From the NCBI RefSeq assembly GCF_003574425.1, contig NZ_QLIU01000030.1:1-64000 (forward strand): DNA of 64,000 bases, in the 5' to 3' direction. Numbering within the stretch: position 1 is the first letter of the stretch; each line of letters begins with the position of its first letter. The stretch comes from Cysteiniphilum halobium (lineage in GTDB: Bacteria > Pseudomonadota > Gammaproteobacteria > Francisellales > Francisellaceae). The notes under the pieces were generated by a model. That model saw only the letters and a list, made by a program, of their open reading frames with translations. It searched no databases and had not been told where the DNA came from. This document shows, piece after piece, positions 45,898 through 55,589 of this stretch. A program made the translations under genes and the position numbers.

Positions 45898-45989
45898 AAC
45901 GCTTCCTTATGATTTAATTGCTTATGCATATTATCGGATAGTCTTAGCTATTTATCCAACCTAAACAGCCAGAGTTTTAGTATTAAGGG

Positions 45990-48125
45990 TTAAAACTTCC
46001 CGTAATATCCTTCTTTTAAAGCGTCATAAAGATTTGCTGCTGTGTGTTCTTCACCGTCATACTCGATCATTTCATTACCCTTTAGCTCAAGTACTGAGCC
46101 ATCATCAAGTGTGAAGCGATATTTGGTTTTCTCCAGATCTTCATCTTTAACTAAAACACCTTGAAATACTTCTGGATTAAACCTAAAAGTCGTGCAACCC
46201 TTTAAACCTTGATGATACGCATAAAGATATATGTCTTTAAAGTCTGCAAATGGGAAATCTGTCGGCACATTAGCTGTTTTTGATATACTAGAATCAACCC
46301 ATTTTTGTGCTGCTGCTTGAATATCAACATGTTCTTTTGGTTTCACGTTATCAGCACTGATAAAGTACTCTGGTAATTTTTGTGCTTGATCTTTGGCAAA
46401 TGGCATAGCATCTTTATTAACTAACTGACGATATGCCAATAACTCATAGGAGAATACATCAACCTTTTCTTTAGATTTTTTACCAGCACGAATCACATTG
46501 CGCGCATAGTGATGCGCGAAGCTTGGCTCAATACCATTACTCACATTATTTGCCAATGATAAGGAAATTGTCCCAGTAGGTGCAATAGATGTGTGATGGG
46601 TAAAGCGACAACCATACTCACAAATTGCGTCAATAATTGAGATATCTTCTTTGCCAATACGCTGCATATAGCGACTATACTTGGCATGTAACATGCGTCC
46701 TTTAATGATATCACCGACTTTCACTCCATCCGCTGCCATCTCGGGGCGCAAGCGTAAAAATTCCTCAGTAACGGTATAATCTTTTTCAAGCACGGGGGCA
46801 CTACCCTTTTCTTTGGCTAGCTTAATCCCCTCACGCCAGCCTTCTAATGCCATTTGTTTTGCTACTTCTTCAGTAAATGCCACGGAATCTTTGCTGCCAT
46901 ACTTCATCTTCAGCATGGTGATTGCTGATCCTAAACCTAAAAAGCCCATGCCATGACGACGTTTGGATTCGATCTCATAGCGTTGCTCTTTTAATGGTAA
47001 TCCATTGATTTCAACAACATTATCAAGCATCCGCGTGAAAATACGTACGACCTTGCGGTATTTATCCCAATCAAAACGTGCTTCTTTGGTAAATGGTCCT
47101 TCGATAAATTTAGTTAAATTAACCGATCCTAATAAGCAAGAGCCATAAGGAGGTAATGGCTGCTCACCACATGGATTGGTTGCACGAATGGTCTCGCAGA
47201 ACCAGTTGTTATTGTCTTCATTGACTTTATCGATCAAAATAAACCCAGGCTCTGCATAATCATAGGTTGACGACATAATCATATCCCATAAGCGACGCGC
47301 CTTGATCGTATTATAAATCTTACATGCCACAAGCCCTGACGTATCACTAATATAATCGTCTTTAGCTGGCCAATCACGCCATAATACCTGCGATTTATCA
47401 TACAAATCAATATTATGTGCTTGCTGCTCAGCCTCAGTCATTGGAAAAGCCAAATGCCATTGCCCATCCTGCTCAACTGCATCCATAAAGTCTCTAGTAA
47501 TTAAAAGTGAGAGATTAAACTGTCGCAAACGCCCATCCTCACGTTTAGCACGAATAAAATCAAATACATCAGGATGCCCAACGTCAAATGTGCCCATTTG
47601 TGCACCGCGCCTACCACCGGCAGATGCCACCGTAAAGCACATCTTGTCATAGATATCCATAAATGACATAGGACCAGAGGTGTGCGCACCAGCACCAGCA
47701 ACAAACGCACCTTTAGGACGCAATGTCGAAAACTCATAACCAATGCCACACCCGGCTTTAAGAGTGAGTCCTGATTCATGAACTTTTTGTAAAATGTCAT
47801 TCATTGAATCATGAATGGTGCCAGAAACTGTACAATTAATCGTAGAAGTTGCTGGTTTATGCTCAAGTGCTCCGGCATTAGAGACAATTCTTCCTGCAGG
47901 AATTGCACCATTTCTTAGCGCCCACAAGAACTCTTCATAGTGCTTTTGCTGCAACTCTTTGGTTTTCTCAACATCTGATAATGCTTTAGCGACACGTTGA
48001 TAGGTCGCATCAATATTTTGATCAACCGGCTCACCTAAACGTGTTTTCAAACGATACTTACTATCCCATATATCCAAAGATGCTGCTTGGAAATCTATTG
48101 TGGGTATTGCTTCTGTCAACGACAT
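45990..48125 (-). CDS. nrdJ: Adenosylcobalamin-dependent (class II) ribonucleotide reductase
   Basis: The 711-residue protein has NCTVSGTIHDSMNDIL (active-site Cys), GLTLKAGCGIGYEFSTLRPKG, the loop SAGGRRGAQMGTFDVGHPDV, radical-site NPCGEQPLPPYGSCLLGSVNLT and a C-terminal RFTLDDGSVLEL region. Class II enzymes use B12 and need no oxygen. A C-terminal redox CxxC seen in many reductases is not obvious; the protein ends EGYYGKF. No partner small subunit lies nearby, as expected for this class. Confidence 0.9.
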   Translation of the reverse strand: MSLTEAIPTIDFQAASLDIWDSKYRLKTRLGEPVDQNIDATYQRVAKALSDVEKTKELQQKHYEEFLWALRNGAIPAGRIVSNAGALEHKPATSTINCTVSGTIHDSMNDILQKVHESGLTLKAGCGIGYEFSTLRPKGAFVAGAGAHTSGPMSFMDIYDKMCFTVASAGGRRGAQMGTFDVGHPDVFDFIRAKREDGRLRQFNLSLLITRDFMDAVEQDGQWHLAFPMTEAEQQAHNIDLYDKSQVLWRDWPAKDDYISDTSGLVACKIYNTIKARRLWDMIMSSTYDYAEPGFILIDKVNEDNNNWFCETIRATNPCGEQPLPPYGSCLLGSVNLTKFIEGPFTKEARFDWDKYRKVVRIFTRMLDNVVEINGLPLKEQRYEIESKRRHGMGFLGLGSAITMLKMKYGSKDSVAFTEEVAKQMALEGWREGIKLAKEKGSAPVLEKDYTVTEEFLRLRPEMAADGVKVGDIIKGRMLHAKYSRYMQRIGKEDISIIDAICEYGCRFTHHTSIAPTGTISLSLANNVSNGIEPSFAHHYARNVIRAGKKSKEKVDVFSYELLAYRQLVNKDAMPFAKDQAQKLPEYFISADNVKPKEHVDIQAAAQKWVDSSISKTANVPTDFPFADFKDIYLYAYHQGLKGCTTFRFNPEVFQGVLVKDEDLEKTKYRFTLDDGSVLELKGNEMIEYDGEEHTAANLYDALKEGYYGKF

Positions 48126-48422
48126 GGCAGGCTCCTCATAACCTAAAAATCACAAAATACACTCATTATTCTAGCGCTATTTTTTATGAAAGGCGGCATT
48201 TTTTTCCTTGAATATTTTTATGATATGTCTTGACTCACTGACGTTAACTAAGTTCCGTCATAGAATCACACCTTTTATTTTAAATTTGACTGAATTCGCC
48301 CAAGCAATTTTAAATAAAAGCATTTGGTAAAGAATACTTGAGTGATATATGATGATGAACAACTTTTAGTAAGTAACCATAAATCATTTTGCGGTTTAAA
48401 AAATAAGGACAATCTATACAAT
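48126..48422. repeat. Intergenic region with a third AATCATTTTGCGGT core
   Basis: The gap between nrdJ and nadK holds AACCATAAATCATTTTGCGG at 48375-48394, sharing the 14-base core seen in hairpins at 10.3 and 61.5 kb. No matching right arm is evident here, so this copy looks like a solo or truncated one. The motif lies about 26 bases before the nadK ATG. No ORF or RNA gene is supported in the rest. Confidence 0.5.
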
Positions 48423-49310
48423 ATGGGTTTTATTTTTAAAAAGATTGCGATCATTGGCACACACGACAATCCAGCAGTTGCTGAAACTGTTGAGTATCTA
48501 GCACATACATTAATTGAGCACTCAGCACGGATTTACCTTGAGACTGAAACGGCAGAGAGCTTAGACCATCGCTTTGGTGATGGTTATGATTTAAAGGCGA
48601 TTGCTAAACACTGTGATATCGCTGTAGTTGTTGGTGGCGATGGTAATTTCTTGAATGCCGCAAGAAGTCTGTCCCTACTAAGCAGCATCCCTATTGTTGG
48701 TGTTAACCGTGGGAAACTTGGGTTTCTAACAGATATTAATCCTGATGAATTAAGCACACGTTTGTTTGATGTACTTGAGGGAAATTACCAACAAGAACAC
48801 CGCTTTATGCTGCAGGCATCCATTAAAAGCGCTATCTGCCCACCTGAGAAAACCGTTGCATTAAATGACATTGTCATTGCCGCTGGCCAGCGTAGTCGCT
48901 TATTCCAAATGCATATCCATATCGATGGTCGTTATGCCTTTGATCAACGTGCTGATGGTATGATTATAGCTACTCCTACTGGCTCAACAGCGCATGCACT
49001 ATCTGCAGGAGGTCCCATCATGCATCCAAAGCTCGATGCGATTGTTATGGTACCGATGTTCTCTCACTCCTTAAATAGCCGCCCTATTGTCTTAAATGCT
49101 CATTGTGATATCCAAATTACGATTGGTGAATATAACAATCCAGAGCCAAGCTTAAGCTTTGATGGACATATGAAATTACAGCTCTCACCAGGCGACACAA
49201 TTAAGCTTAGTCGCTGTCCAAAATCAGTGACAATCTTACACCCATTAGATTATGACTACTTTCACTCATTACGCTCAAAGCTTCATTGGGGTAAAATGCT
49301 CTTTCCTTAA
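48423..49310 (+). CDS. nadK: NAD kinase
   Basis: From ATG 48423 (MGFIFKKIAIIGTHDNPAVAET) the protein has 295 residues, matching family length. An upstream-extended reading covers the repeat motif and lacks family similarity. It has VVVGGDGNFLNAAR (GGDG, residues 71-74), NDIVIAAGQ and TPTGSTAHALSAGGPIMHP. It phosphorylates NAD to NADP. It is followed by secB after about 116 bases. Confidence 0.94.
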   Translation: MGFIFKKIAIIGTHDNPAVAETVEYLAHTLIEHSARIYLETETAESLDHRFGDGYDLKAIAKHCDIAVVVGGDGNFLNAARSLSLLSSIPIVGVNRGKLGFLTDINPDELSTRLFDVLEGNYQQEHRFMLQASIKSAICPPEKTVALNDIVIAAGQRSRLFQMHIHIDGRYAFDQRADGMIIATPTGSTAHALSAGGPIMHPKLDAIVMVPMFSHSLNSRPIVLNAHCDIQITIGEYNNPEPSLSFDGHMKLQLSPGDTIKLSRCPKSVTILHPLDYDYFHSLRSKLHWGKMLFP

Positions 49311-49426
49311 ATTTTGATCAATTCAATACCTTGGTTTGCCAGTAAAACTATTGGTATTTATGCTTTGATCGGGCATAATAACGGCTCAAATTTAACGGTA
49401 TATATAGCAAAATAATAGGATTAAAC

Positions 49427-49885
49427 ATGGAAAACACACAAAATAATCAGCCCAACTTTGTTGTTCAAAAAGTTTACACGAAAGATATCTCATTTGAAGC
49501 ACCAAGCACGCCTGATGTTTTTAAAGCACAATGGCAACCTGAAGCCAACGTTAATGTTGATACTACCTCTTCAAAGCTTGATAATGATGTTTATGAGGTT
49601 GAGTTAAGCTTAACAGTAACTGTTAAAAATAATGACAAAAATGCTTATTTGATCGAGGTCTCTCAAGCAGGCATTTTCACTTTACAAAACATGCCAGAAG
49701 ATCAGGTGGCACCAATGTTAGGTGCTTTTTGCCCAACCACATTATTTCCATATGCCAAAGAAACGATTGACAGCTTAATTAATCGTGGTGGCTTCCCACA
49801 AATCAACCTTGCACCTATTAACTTTGATGCACTTTATATGCAAAGACTAGCACAACAGCAATCAGGTGAGCAAACACAACACTAA
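49427..49885 (+). CDS. secB: Protein-export chaperone SecB
   Basis: SecB, 152 residues: FVVQKVYTKDISFEAPSTPDVF, VYEVELSLTVTVKN, EVSQAGIFTLQNM and GAFCPTTLFPYAKETI, then GGFPQINLAPINF. It forms a tetramer that holds preproteins unfolded for SecA. AATAGGATTAAAC precedes the ATG. It converges with the 788-residue unknown protein, with only four bases between the genes. Confidence 0.96.
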   Translation: MENTQNNQPNFVVQKVYTKDISFEAPSTPDVFKAQWQPEANVNVDTTSSKLDNDVYEVELSLTVTVKNNDKNAYLIEVSQAGIFTLQNMPEDQVAPMLGAFCPTTLFPYAKETIDSLINRGGFPQINLAPINFDALYMQRLAQQQSGEQTQH

Positions 49886-49889
49886 AAAC

Positions 49890-52256
49890 CTAAATAATTC
49901 CTTTTTTTTCTAGTGCGTCTTTTGCATTAGAACGTTCATCCACCCTGCTGGAACTTGCCATTTCTTGTGTGAAGCGTTGTAAATTATCATCATATTTTTG
50001 TTGCATATTTTTTATATTTTCAATTTCTGCTTCTTCATTTGCAAATAACTCGGCAGTAATTAAGAGCATTGTTTCTTCCATATTTTCTAGAACATCTTCA
50101 ATACTAGCTTTCTTATGATGATAGGCTTGTAAACTCAATCGCTGCTTTAAAAAGCTTTTTTGTAACGCAAAATAACGTGATGCTTTATTAAGCTCGGGCT
50201 TTTTACTCGTCGCACCCACTTTTTTGTTGAGGCTTGTAAGCGAGTGTTTTAAATAGTTCTCACCATAATCACCATATTCTGTTCGCTCATTGCCAAGCAT
50301 AACTGCACCTACTTTAACCGAAATGCCACCTGATACATAACCCTGATTGCCATGAGCTTGATAAAACGTGCTGATCCTTTTAAAATCTTCTTCCTCATGG
50401 CTGATTTGCGCATGATTAATCCGCGTTTTTGTCAAGCTCAAAATAGCAGTTGGTTCTGGCAAAGCATCAGCAAATGCTTGGTTAATCTCTGCATGTACTT
50501 GGTAATCATTAGCCTGGTTAGCAATATAGGGAGCTGCTGTATCCCAAGATAAAATAAATACCTTCAAACGGTCGAACACTTTTATTGCTAGATCATTACG
50601 TTGTATAGCAGATATGCCTTGATCTATGGGTGTACTGTATTCTGAAAATCCCCTTACTGCATTAAGCTCAAAAGCATCCAACAGCGTTAAAAAAGCAGTA
50701 TCATTTAACTGTTCATTATGTTCATCCAAAGTATTTTCGCCAAGGTGATATGCATCCAGTTTTTCTTTGCCATGTGGTGATACCGTAGTATCAATCTTGA
50801 TGCGATATAAAGGCGCACACAATATTGCTTTTATTTTTTCAGCCAAACAAAAACTCAATGTAATTGCATCATCAATATCTCGTTGTTTAATCGTAGATCG
50901 ACCAGCAACTCGACTGCGTAATGAATAGAATTCTAAATAAAAATAACACGCGCTAGTAATACCATTATATAATGCACTCAAATATTGATTCATCGCATCA
51001 ATGAGATTCTCACCTGTTAATGATGAGCTAAAAATAGGTTCATTTAAAATAAACTCTGGGATAACTTTGATTAAATAAACCATCGCTAAATCACATACAC
51101 GTAAATCATTACTAAAAGTCTCTTTCCAATGTTTTTGATAATTGTCAGGAATTATTTTAATGATCTCTCTTTTGACTTCAGCACCTAACTTCTTATTAAA
51201 ATAGCTATTGTAATCATCAAAGTACGCCCATAAGGTCAGTTTTGTATCAATGACTTTAAAAAACTGCTCTCGTGTTATTGCATACTCAAATTGTCCGACT
51301 TGTATTGCCTGATAAACAGGATAGCCTTCAAGCGACTCACTTATAAGCCCTGTGTTTGTAAAATTAAGTTTCTTATACTTACGATTATAGCTTGTATCTC
51401 GTGCCATCACTTTAGAATTAATGACCTTCTGTAGCAGTTCTTGACGCACTTGCCTTACTTCTTCTTGTGTCATATTACCAAGCTTATCTTGATCAGCATA
51501 AAAGCGCTTATAGACCTCACGCGTTTTTGTCCCTAAATGACGATCTGCCGGTTGAACAGCTGCGACAAGATTAGCAAGACTAATATATAATAAATTCGTT
51601 TTATAATTAACACTCTTAGTAATGGATTTAAGATGATATAAACGCAAAGTCACCATTAAAATAGCTTGATTTAGAGCATATTCGGCATATTTATCTTGAT
51701 TGCGCTGCAAATAATCGATTTTTTCCTCAACTGTTTTGCTCTCAACCGCCTTAAGATTGCCTGATTTCACCATAGTATTTAGAAATTCATTAATACAGCT
51801 TTGCGCTTTATATCTTGCCGTACCTACATTTGTAGGATCATAGTTTTTTTTGCCTGTTATTGGATCCGTCATACTAAATCCACGAATGTCAGCGCTAATG
51901 TACTTATTTGAAATGTAATTACTTAAATTCGATGTTACAGCAACAAACAAAGTATTGGCAACGCGTTCTTTTAAGTTCCCATCAACCTGCGATGCTTTAT
52001 AAATACTGGTCATACTGCTAGCAATTGCATACCCTAAAGGACCACCAAAAAAAGTTGCAGCTACTGTTGCCATTCCTATCACCACATCAACTGCACCATC
52101 AAAACGATGCTGACGCTTTTCCTCTAAGGTCATTCTTAAATAATATTGGCTTGCTAAATTATCAATATCCTGTGCATAGGCTTTAGCTTCTTTTGAAAAA
52201 AGCGTGATCACTTCAGTTAATGCTTTTGATTGATCCTGTAAACGTTGAATGGACAT
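49890..52256 (-). CDS. Unrecognised 788-residue protein
   Basis: I do not recognise a family. The protein is mostly helical and polar. There is one hydrophobic patch at about 55-90 (VDVVIGMATVAATFFGGPLGYAIAS, Gly/Ala-rich) that could be a membrane hairpin; no signal peptide is seen. The C-terminal ~90 residues look coiled-coil (ENMEETMLLITAELFANEEAEIENIKNM). There are two cysteine-bearing regions in the middle but no catalytic motif. It starts at ATG 52256 after GGAGGAAAAT, a strong ribosome-binding site, and codon usage looks like its neighbours, so it should be real. Possibilities such as a secreted effector or pore-forming protein are only guesses. It stands alone on its strand. Confidence 0.8.
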   Translation of the reverse strand: MSIQRLQDQSKALTEVITLFSKEAKAYAQDIDNLASQYYLRMTLEEKRQHRFDGAVDVVIGMATVAATFFGGPLGYAIASSMTSIYKASQVDGNLKERVANTLFVAVTSNLSNYISNKYISADIRGFSMTDPITGKKNYDPTNVGTARYKAQSCINEFLNTMVKSGNLKAVESKTVEEKIDYLQRNQDKYAEYALNQAILMVTLRLYHLKSITKSVNYKTNLLYISLANLVAAVQPADRHLGTKTREVYKRFYADQDKLGNMTQEEVRQVRQELLQKVINSKVMARDTSYNRKYKKLNFTNTGLISESLEGYPVYQAIQVGQFEYAITREQFFKVIDTKLTLWAYFDDYNSYFNKKLGAEVKREIIKIIPDNYQKHWKETFSNDLRVCDLAMVYLIKVIPEFILNEPIFSSSLTGENLIDAMNQYLSALYNGITSACYFYLEFYSLRSRVAGRSTIKQRDIDDAITLSFCLAEKIKAILCAPLYRIKIDTTVSPHGKEKLDAYHLGENTLDEHNEQLNDTAFLTLLDAFELNAVRGFSEYSTPIDQGISAIQRNDLAIKVFDRLKVFILSWDTAAPYIANQANDYQVHAEINQAFADALPEPTAILSLTKTRINHAQISHEEEDFKRISTFYQAHGNQGYVSGGISVKVGAVMLGNERTEYGDYGENYLKHSLTSLNKKVGATSKKPELNKASRYFALQKSFLKQRLSLQAYHHKKASIEDVLENMEETMLLITAELFANEEAEIENIKNMQQKYDDNLQRFTQEMASSSRVDERSNAKDALEKKGII

Positions 52257-52609
52257 ATTTTCCTCCTATACGATATCTGTGCATGGCAATAATGGCTCGA
52301 TGGTAGATTTGAATAATCTGCTATAGCAGGACGCAAATTATCCTACATGAATAATTCAATCTATCATCTAATTAAGTCGATATAATATAGTTGATTAGCG
52401 TTAAACCAGTGTCTGTAGTTTAATCATCTTATCTTCTGTATTATCAACTTCCTGTTGTATATTTCCTTCATAGCATCAAAGTCAGCTTTATCACAAAGCT
52501 ATATACCCACCATAACAAAAAAACGATTAATACACACTTTAATCATTGCAAAATAACTTGAGTTATTCTTAAGCATTTTTAATCAGATTAAAAAAATACT
52601 TATGGGTAT
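52257..52609. other. Intergenic region upstream of the 788-residue gene
   Basis: These 353 bases are AT-rich. AATAACTTGAGTTATT (near 52552-52567) is a perfect inverted repeat; its loop is too small for a terminator, and it could be an operator or chance. No tRNA, small RNA or ORF of conviction was found. Confidence 0.35.
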
Positions 52610-53476
52610 CTATATAAACCGCATCGATAAATCAATTGCCTGAATGTTTTTGGTCAGTGCGCCAATCGAGATAAAATCAACACCGGTTTGTGCAACTGCA
52701 TAAATCGTATCAAGTGACATATTACCAGAGGCCTCAAGTTGTGCTTTGCCTTTAGCAATACTGACGGCCTTTTGCATATCTCTCAATGAGAAATTATCAA
52801 GCATAATCACATCAGCATGTGCTTTCAGTGCTTCATTGAGTTCATCAAAGTTTTCAACCTCTACTTCAACCATCTTTTGTGGCGCAATCTCTCGCGCTTT
52901 TTCAATCGCTTTAGTAATAGAGTGATCGCAAGCAGCAATATGATTTTCCTTAATTAAAAAGGCATCAAATAAACCAATGCGGTGATTCATCCCCCCGCCA
53001 CAGGTCACTGCATATTTTTGTGCTAGACGAAATCCCGGAATCGTTTTACGTGTATCTAGTATTGTGCATTCAGTACCTTTGACCGCTTGCACATATTCAC
53101 GCGTTTTTGTAGCAACACTTGAGAGCATCTGCAAGAAATTAAGTGCATTACGCTCAGCGGACAAAATACTGCGTGCTGAACCTTCAACTTCAAAAAGTAT
53201 TTTATTAGCAAGCACCTCATCACCATCATGATGATACCAATGAAGTTTTAAGCTTGGATCAACTTGTTTAAAAACTTCATTGACCCAATCATAACCGCAC
53301 ATCACCATTGGCTCACGTGTAATCACGCGCGCGCGGGCTTGTTCATCTTCATTGATCAATAAGGCATTAATATCACCTTGATCAATATCTTCAGCCAAGG
53401 CTTGTGTTACCATTTTTGTAACAAGTGCTTTAGGGACTTCGGTAATTTGTTCAGTTTGTAAATGTGTACGACTCAT
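52610..53476 (-). CDS. nadC: Nicotinate-nucleotide pyrophosphorylase (carboxylating)
   Basis: Quinolinate phosphoribosyltransferase, 288 residues: [92 protein letters not shown] and [12 protein letters not shown]. It converts quinolinate and PRPP to nicotinate mononucleotide with CO2 loss. Its ATG overlaps the nadA stop by four bases, so the pair is an operon; nadB is not here. Confidence 0.97.
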   Translation of the reverse strand: MSRTHLQTEQITEVPKALVTKMVTQALAEDIDQGDINALLINEDEQARARVITREPMVMCGYDWVNEVFKQVDPSLKLHWYHHDGDEVLANKILFEVEGSARSILSAERNALNFLQMLSSVATKTREYVQAVKGTECTILDTRKTIPGFRLAQKYAVTCGGGMNHRIGLFDAFLIKENHIAACDHSITKAIEKAREIAPQKMVEVEVENFDELNEALKAHADVIMLDNFSLRDMQKAVSIAKGKAQLEASGNMSLDTIYAVAQTGVDFISIGALTKNIQAIDLSMRFI

Positions 53477-54510
53477 TTATTATTGAACTCCACCATTCGC
53501 GTTAATGGCACCATCGCACGTTCACGCACATCATCTGGCACGATAATTTCGTTATTCCCGTTCTCTAACACCTCAGCAAGATTTTTTAAGGTATTCATTC
53601 CCATCCATGGGCAATGCGCACAGGATTTACATGTTGCACTATTACCCATTGTTGGTGCCTCAATAAATACCTTATGTGGCGAGGCTTGTTTCATCTTATA
53701 GAAAATACCGGCTTCAGTTGCCACAATAAAAATAGGGTTTGCTAACTTTTTTGATGCTTCCAATAACTGCGAAGTTGAACCCACCGCATCGGCTAACGCC
53801 ACGATTTCTTGTGGAGATTCTGGATGCACCAATACAGCAGCTTCTGGGTATTGCGCCTTTAAATCAAGTAATGCACGCGCCTTAAACTCCTCATGCACAA
53901 TACAAGCACCATTATAATGCACCATATCTGCACCGGTTTGCTTCTCAATCCAGCGCCCTAAGTACTTATCCGGTGCCCATAGAATCTTTTGACCTTGATC
54001 ACTCAAATACTCGCAAATTTGTAAGGCATTGGATGAGGTGACCGTCCAATCAGCCAAGGCTTTAATACGTGCTGAAGTATTGACATAAACCACAACCGTA
54101 CGATCAGGATGCTTAGCAATAAACGCTTTAAATTCTTCCTCTTGACAACTCACATCAAGTGAACACTCAGCTTCTAATGTCGGCATAATGACTTTTTTAT
54201 GTGGCGATAAGATCTTGGCGCTTTCGCCCATAAAGCGTACACCCGCAACGACAAGTGTATCTGCCGGATGGTCCTTTCCAAAGCGCGCCATAGCTAATGA
54301 ATCGCCTAGCATACCACCTGTTTCTTCAGCCAATGCTTGAATGTCTGCATCAACATAATAATGGGCAATTAAACAGGCATTTTTCTCTTTTAATAATTGC
54401 TTTATTTTCTCACGATAAAATGTTTTTTCTTGTTCATCCGTTACTTGTAGACTTTTGGCTTTTGGCCAAGCTTTAGCAACACGCGATTGAAATTCAATAT
54501 CACTGATCAT
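53473..54510 (-). CDS. nadA: Quinolinate synthase A
   Basis: NadA, 345 residues: [48 protein letters not shown], the first cluster Cys region [34 protein letters not shown] and the C-terminal [19 protein letters not shown] carrying a further Fe-S cysteine. It condenses iminoaspartate with DHAP to quinolinate through a [4Fe-4S] enzyme. nadC overlaps downstream. The upstream 230 bases contain AT-rich runs but no clear regulator site. Confidence 0.97.
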   Translation of the reverse strand: MISDIEFQSRVAKAWPKAKSLQVTDEQEKTFYREKIKQLLKEKNACLIAHYYVDADIQALAEETGGMLGDSLAMARFGKDHPADTLVVAGVRFMGESAKILSPHKKVIMPTLEAECSLDVSCQEEEFKAFIAKHPDRTVVVYVNTSARIKALADWTVTSSNALQICEYLSDQGQKILWAPDKYLGRWIEKQTGADMVHYNGACIVHEEFKARALLDLKAQYPEAAVLVHPESPQEIVALADAVGSTSQLLEASKKLANPIFIVATEAGIFYKMKQASPHKVFIEAPTMGNSATCKSCAHCPWMGMNTLKNLAEVLENGNNEIIVPDDVRERAMVPLTRMVEFNNK

Positions 54511-54759
54511 AATTGATAGGACTTCAATATACTAATAAAAGGTTTCTGGAGTGTACCACAGACCACCAAAAATAAGAAAAAATAGCAGCATTTTTCTTGT
54601 CTTTCTTATTTCTCCTTATTTTTCTGAAAATCCCGCATTTATTTAACCAAGTTATTATTTAATTCAATTCTAGAAAGCATTAAGTTTCAAATTATCATTT
54701 GCTTTTAATAAGTTTTTCTTTACAGTTAACAAACCATAAACAATGTGATAAGTTTAGTC

Positions 54760-55503
54760 ATGCCCTCAAAAAAAACCATTATTATCACTGGTGGCAGCCA
54801 AGGCATTGGCAAAGCATGCTGTGCGCTGTTTCATGCTAATAATTATCATGTCATTAATCTAGATATTGCTCCAAATGAACTCGGTAGTATTGATTATATT
54901 CAAACCGACTTAAGTCAAGTTGCTGCAATCAGTGAGACCTTTAAACAAATTAAAGAAAAATATCCACGTATTGATGCGCTTATCTCTAATGCTGGCATTC
55001 ACTTCTCTGACAGTATTGAAAACACATCAGAGAGAGATTATTTTCGCGTGTTAAACACCAATCTTACATCATGTTTTTTTGTGCTTAAAGAAACCATTTC
55101 ATTGATGAAACAAAACGCACATGGTGGGCGTATTGTTACCGTCGGCTCAGATCAGTCTTTTGTCGCTAAAAATAACTCAGCGGTTTATGGATTAACAAAA
55201 GCTGCCATTGCGCAACTAACCAAAAACATCGCTCTTGATTATGCCAAAGATAATATTACCGCCAATTGTGTCTGTCCTGGCACGATTGAAACACCATTAT
55301 ACTGGCAAGCAATAAAAAACTATTGTCAAAAATCAGGTGCTGATATCAACGCCATTCATAAAGAAGAGCAATTACTACAACCGGCAAAGCGCTTAGGGCA
55401 GCCAGAAGAGGTGGCAAGTTTAATCTATTATCTGATTGAGCAAGCAGGCAGCTTTATACTAGGTAGCAGTATTGCTATTGATGGTGGTTACACCGCACAA
55501 TAA
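54760..55503 (+). CDS. Short-chain dehydrogenase/reductase (SDR)
   Basis: From ATG 54760 (MPSKKTIIITGGSQGIGKACC) the protein has 247 residues; an in-frame GTG 15 bases upstream is less likely. Classical SDR motifs are TGGSQGIG, SNAGIH, catalytic Ser in VTVGSDQS, Y-x3-K in VYGLTKAAI, and the C-terminal GSSIAIDGGYT. A Gly to Asp acidic residue after beta-2 (LDIA) suggests NAD(H) use. The substrate is unknown. It precedes mfd by 86 bases on the same strand. Confidence 0.88.
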   Translation: MPSKKTIIITGGSQGIGKACCALFHANNYHVINLDIAPNELGSIDYIQTDLSQVAAISETFKQIKEKYPRIDALISNAGIHFSDSIENTSERDYFRVLNTNLTSCFFVLKETISLMKQNAHGGRIVTVGSDQSFVAKNNSAVYGLTKAAIAQLTKNIALDYAKDNITANCVCPGTIETPLYWQAIKNYCQKSGADINAIHKEEQLLQPAKRLGQPEEVASLIYYLIEQAGSFILGSSIAIDGGYTAQ

Positions 55504-55589
55504 ACCGCGATCTTTTCTGCTATTGTCTGGTATATGCCAAGCCAGTTCGCTAAAATAACGCCACGCAATATTCTAGATTTAAATTTATC

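Noticed and set aside
48342-48422. Upstream extension of nadK
   Set aside because: It covers the repeat core and shows no NAD kinase similarity.
52400-52480. Short open stretch on the minus strand (about 23 residues) upstream of nadC
   Set aside because: No start signal and too short to assign; probably chance.
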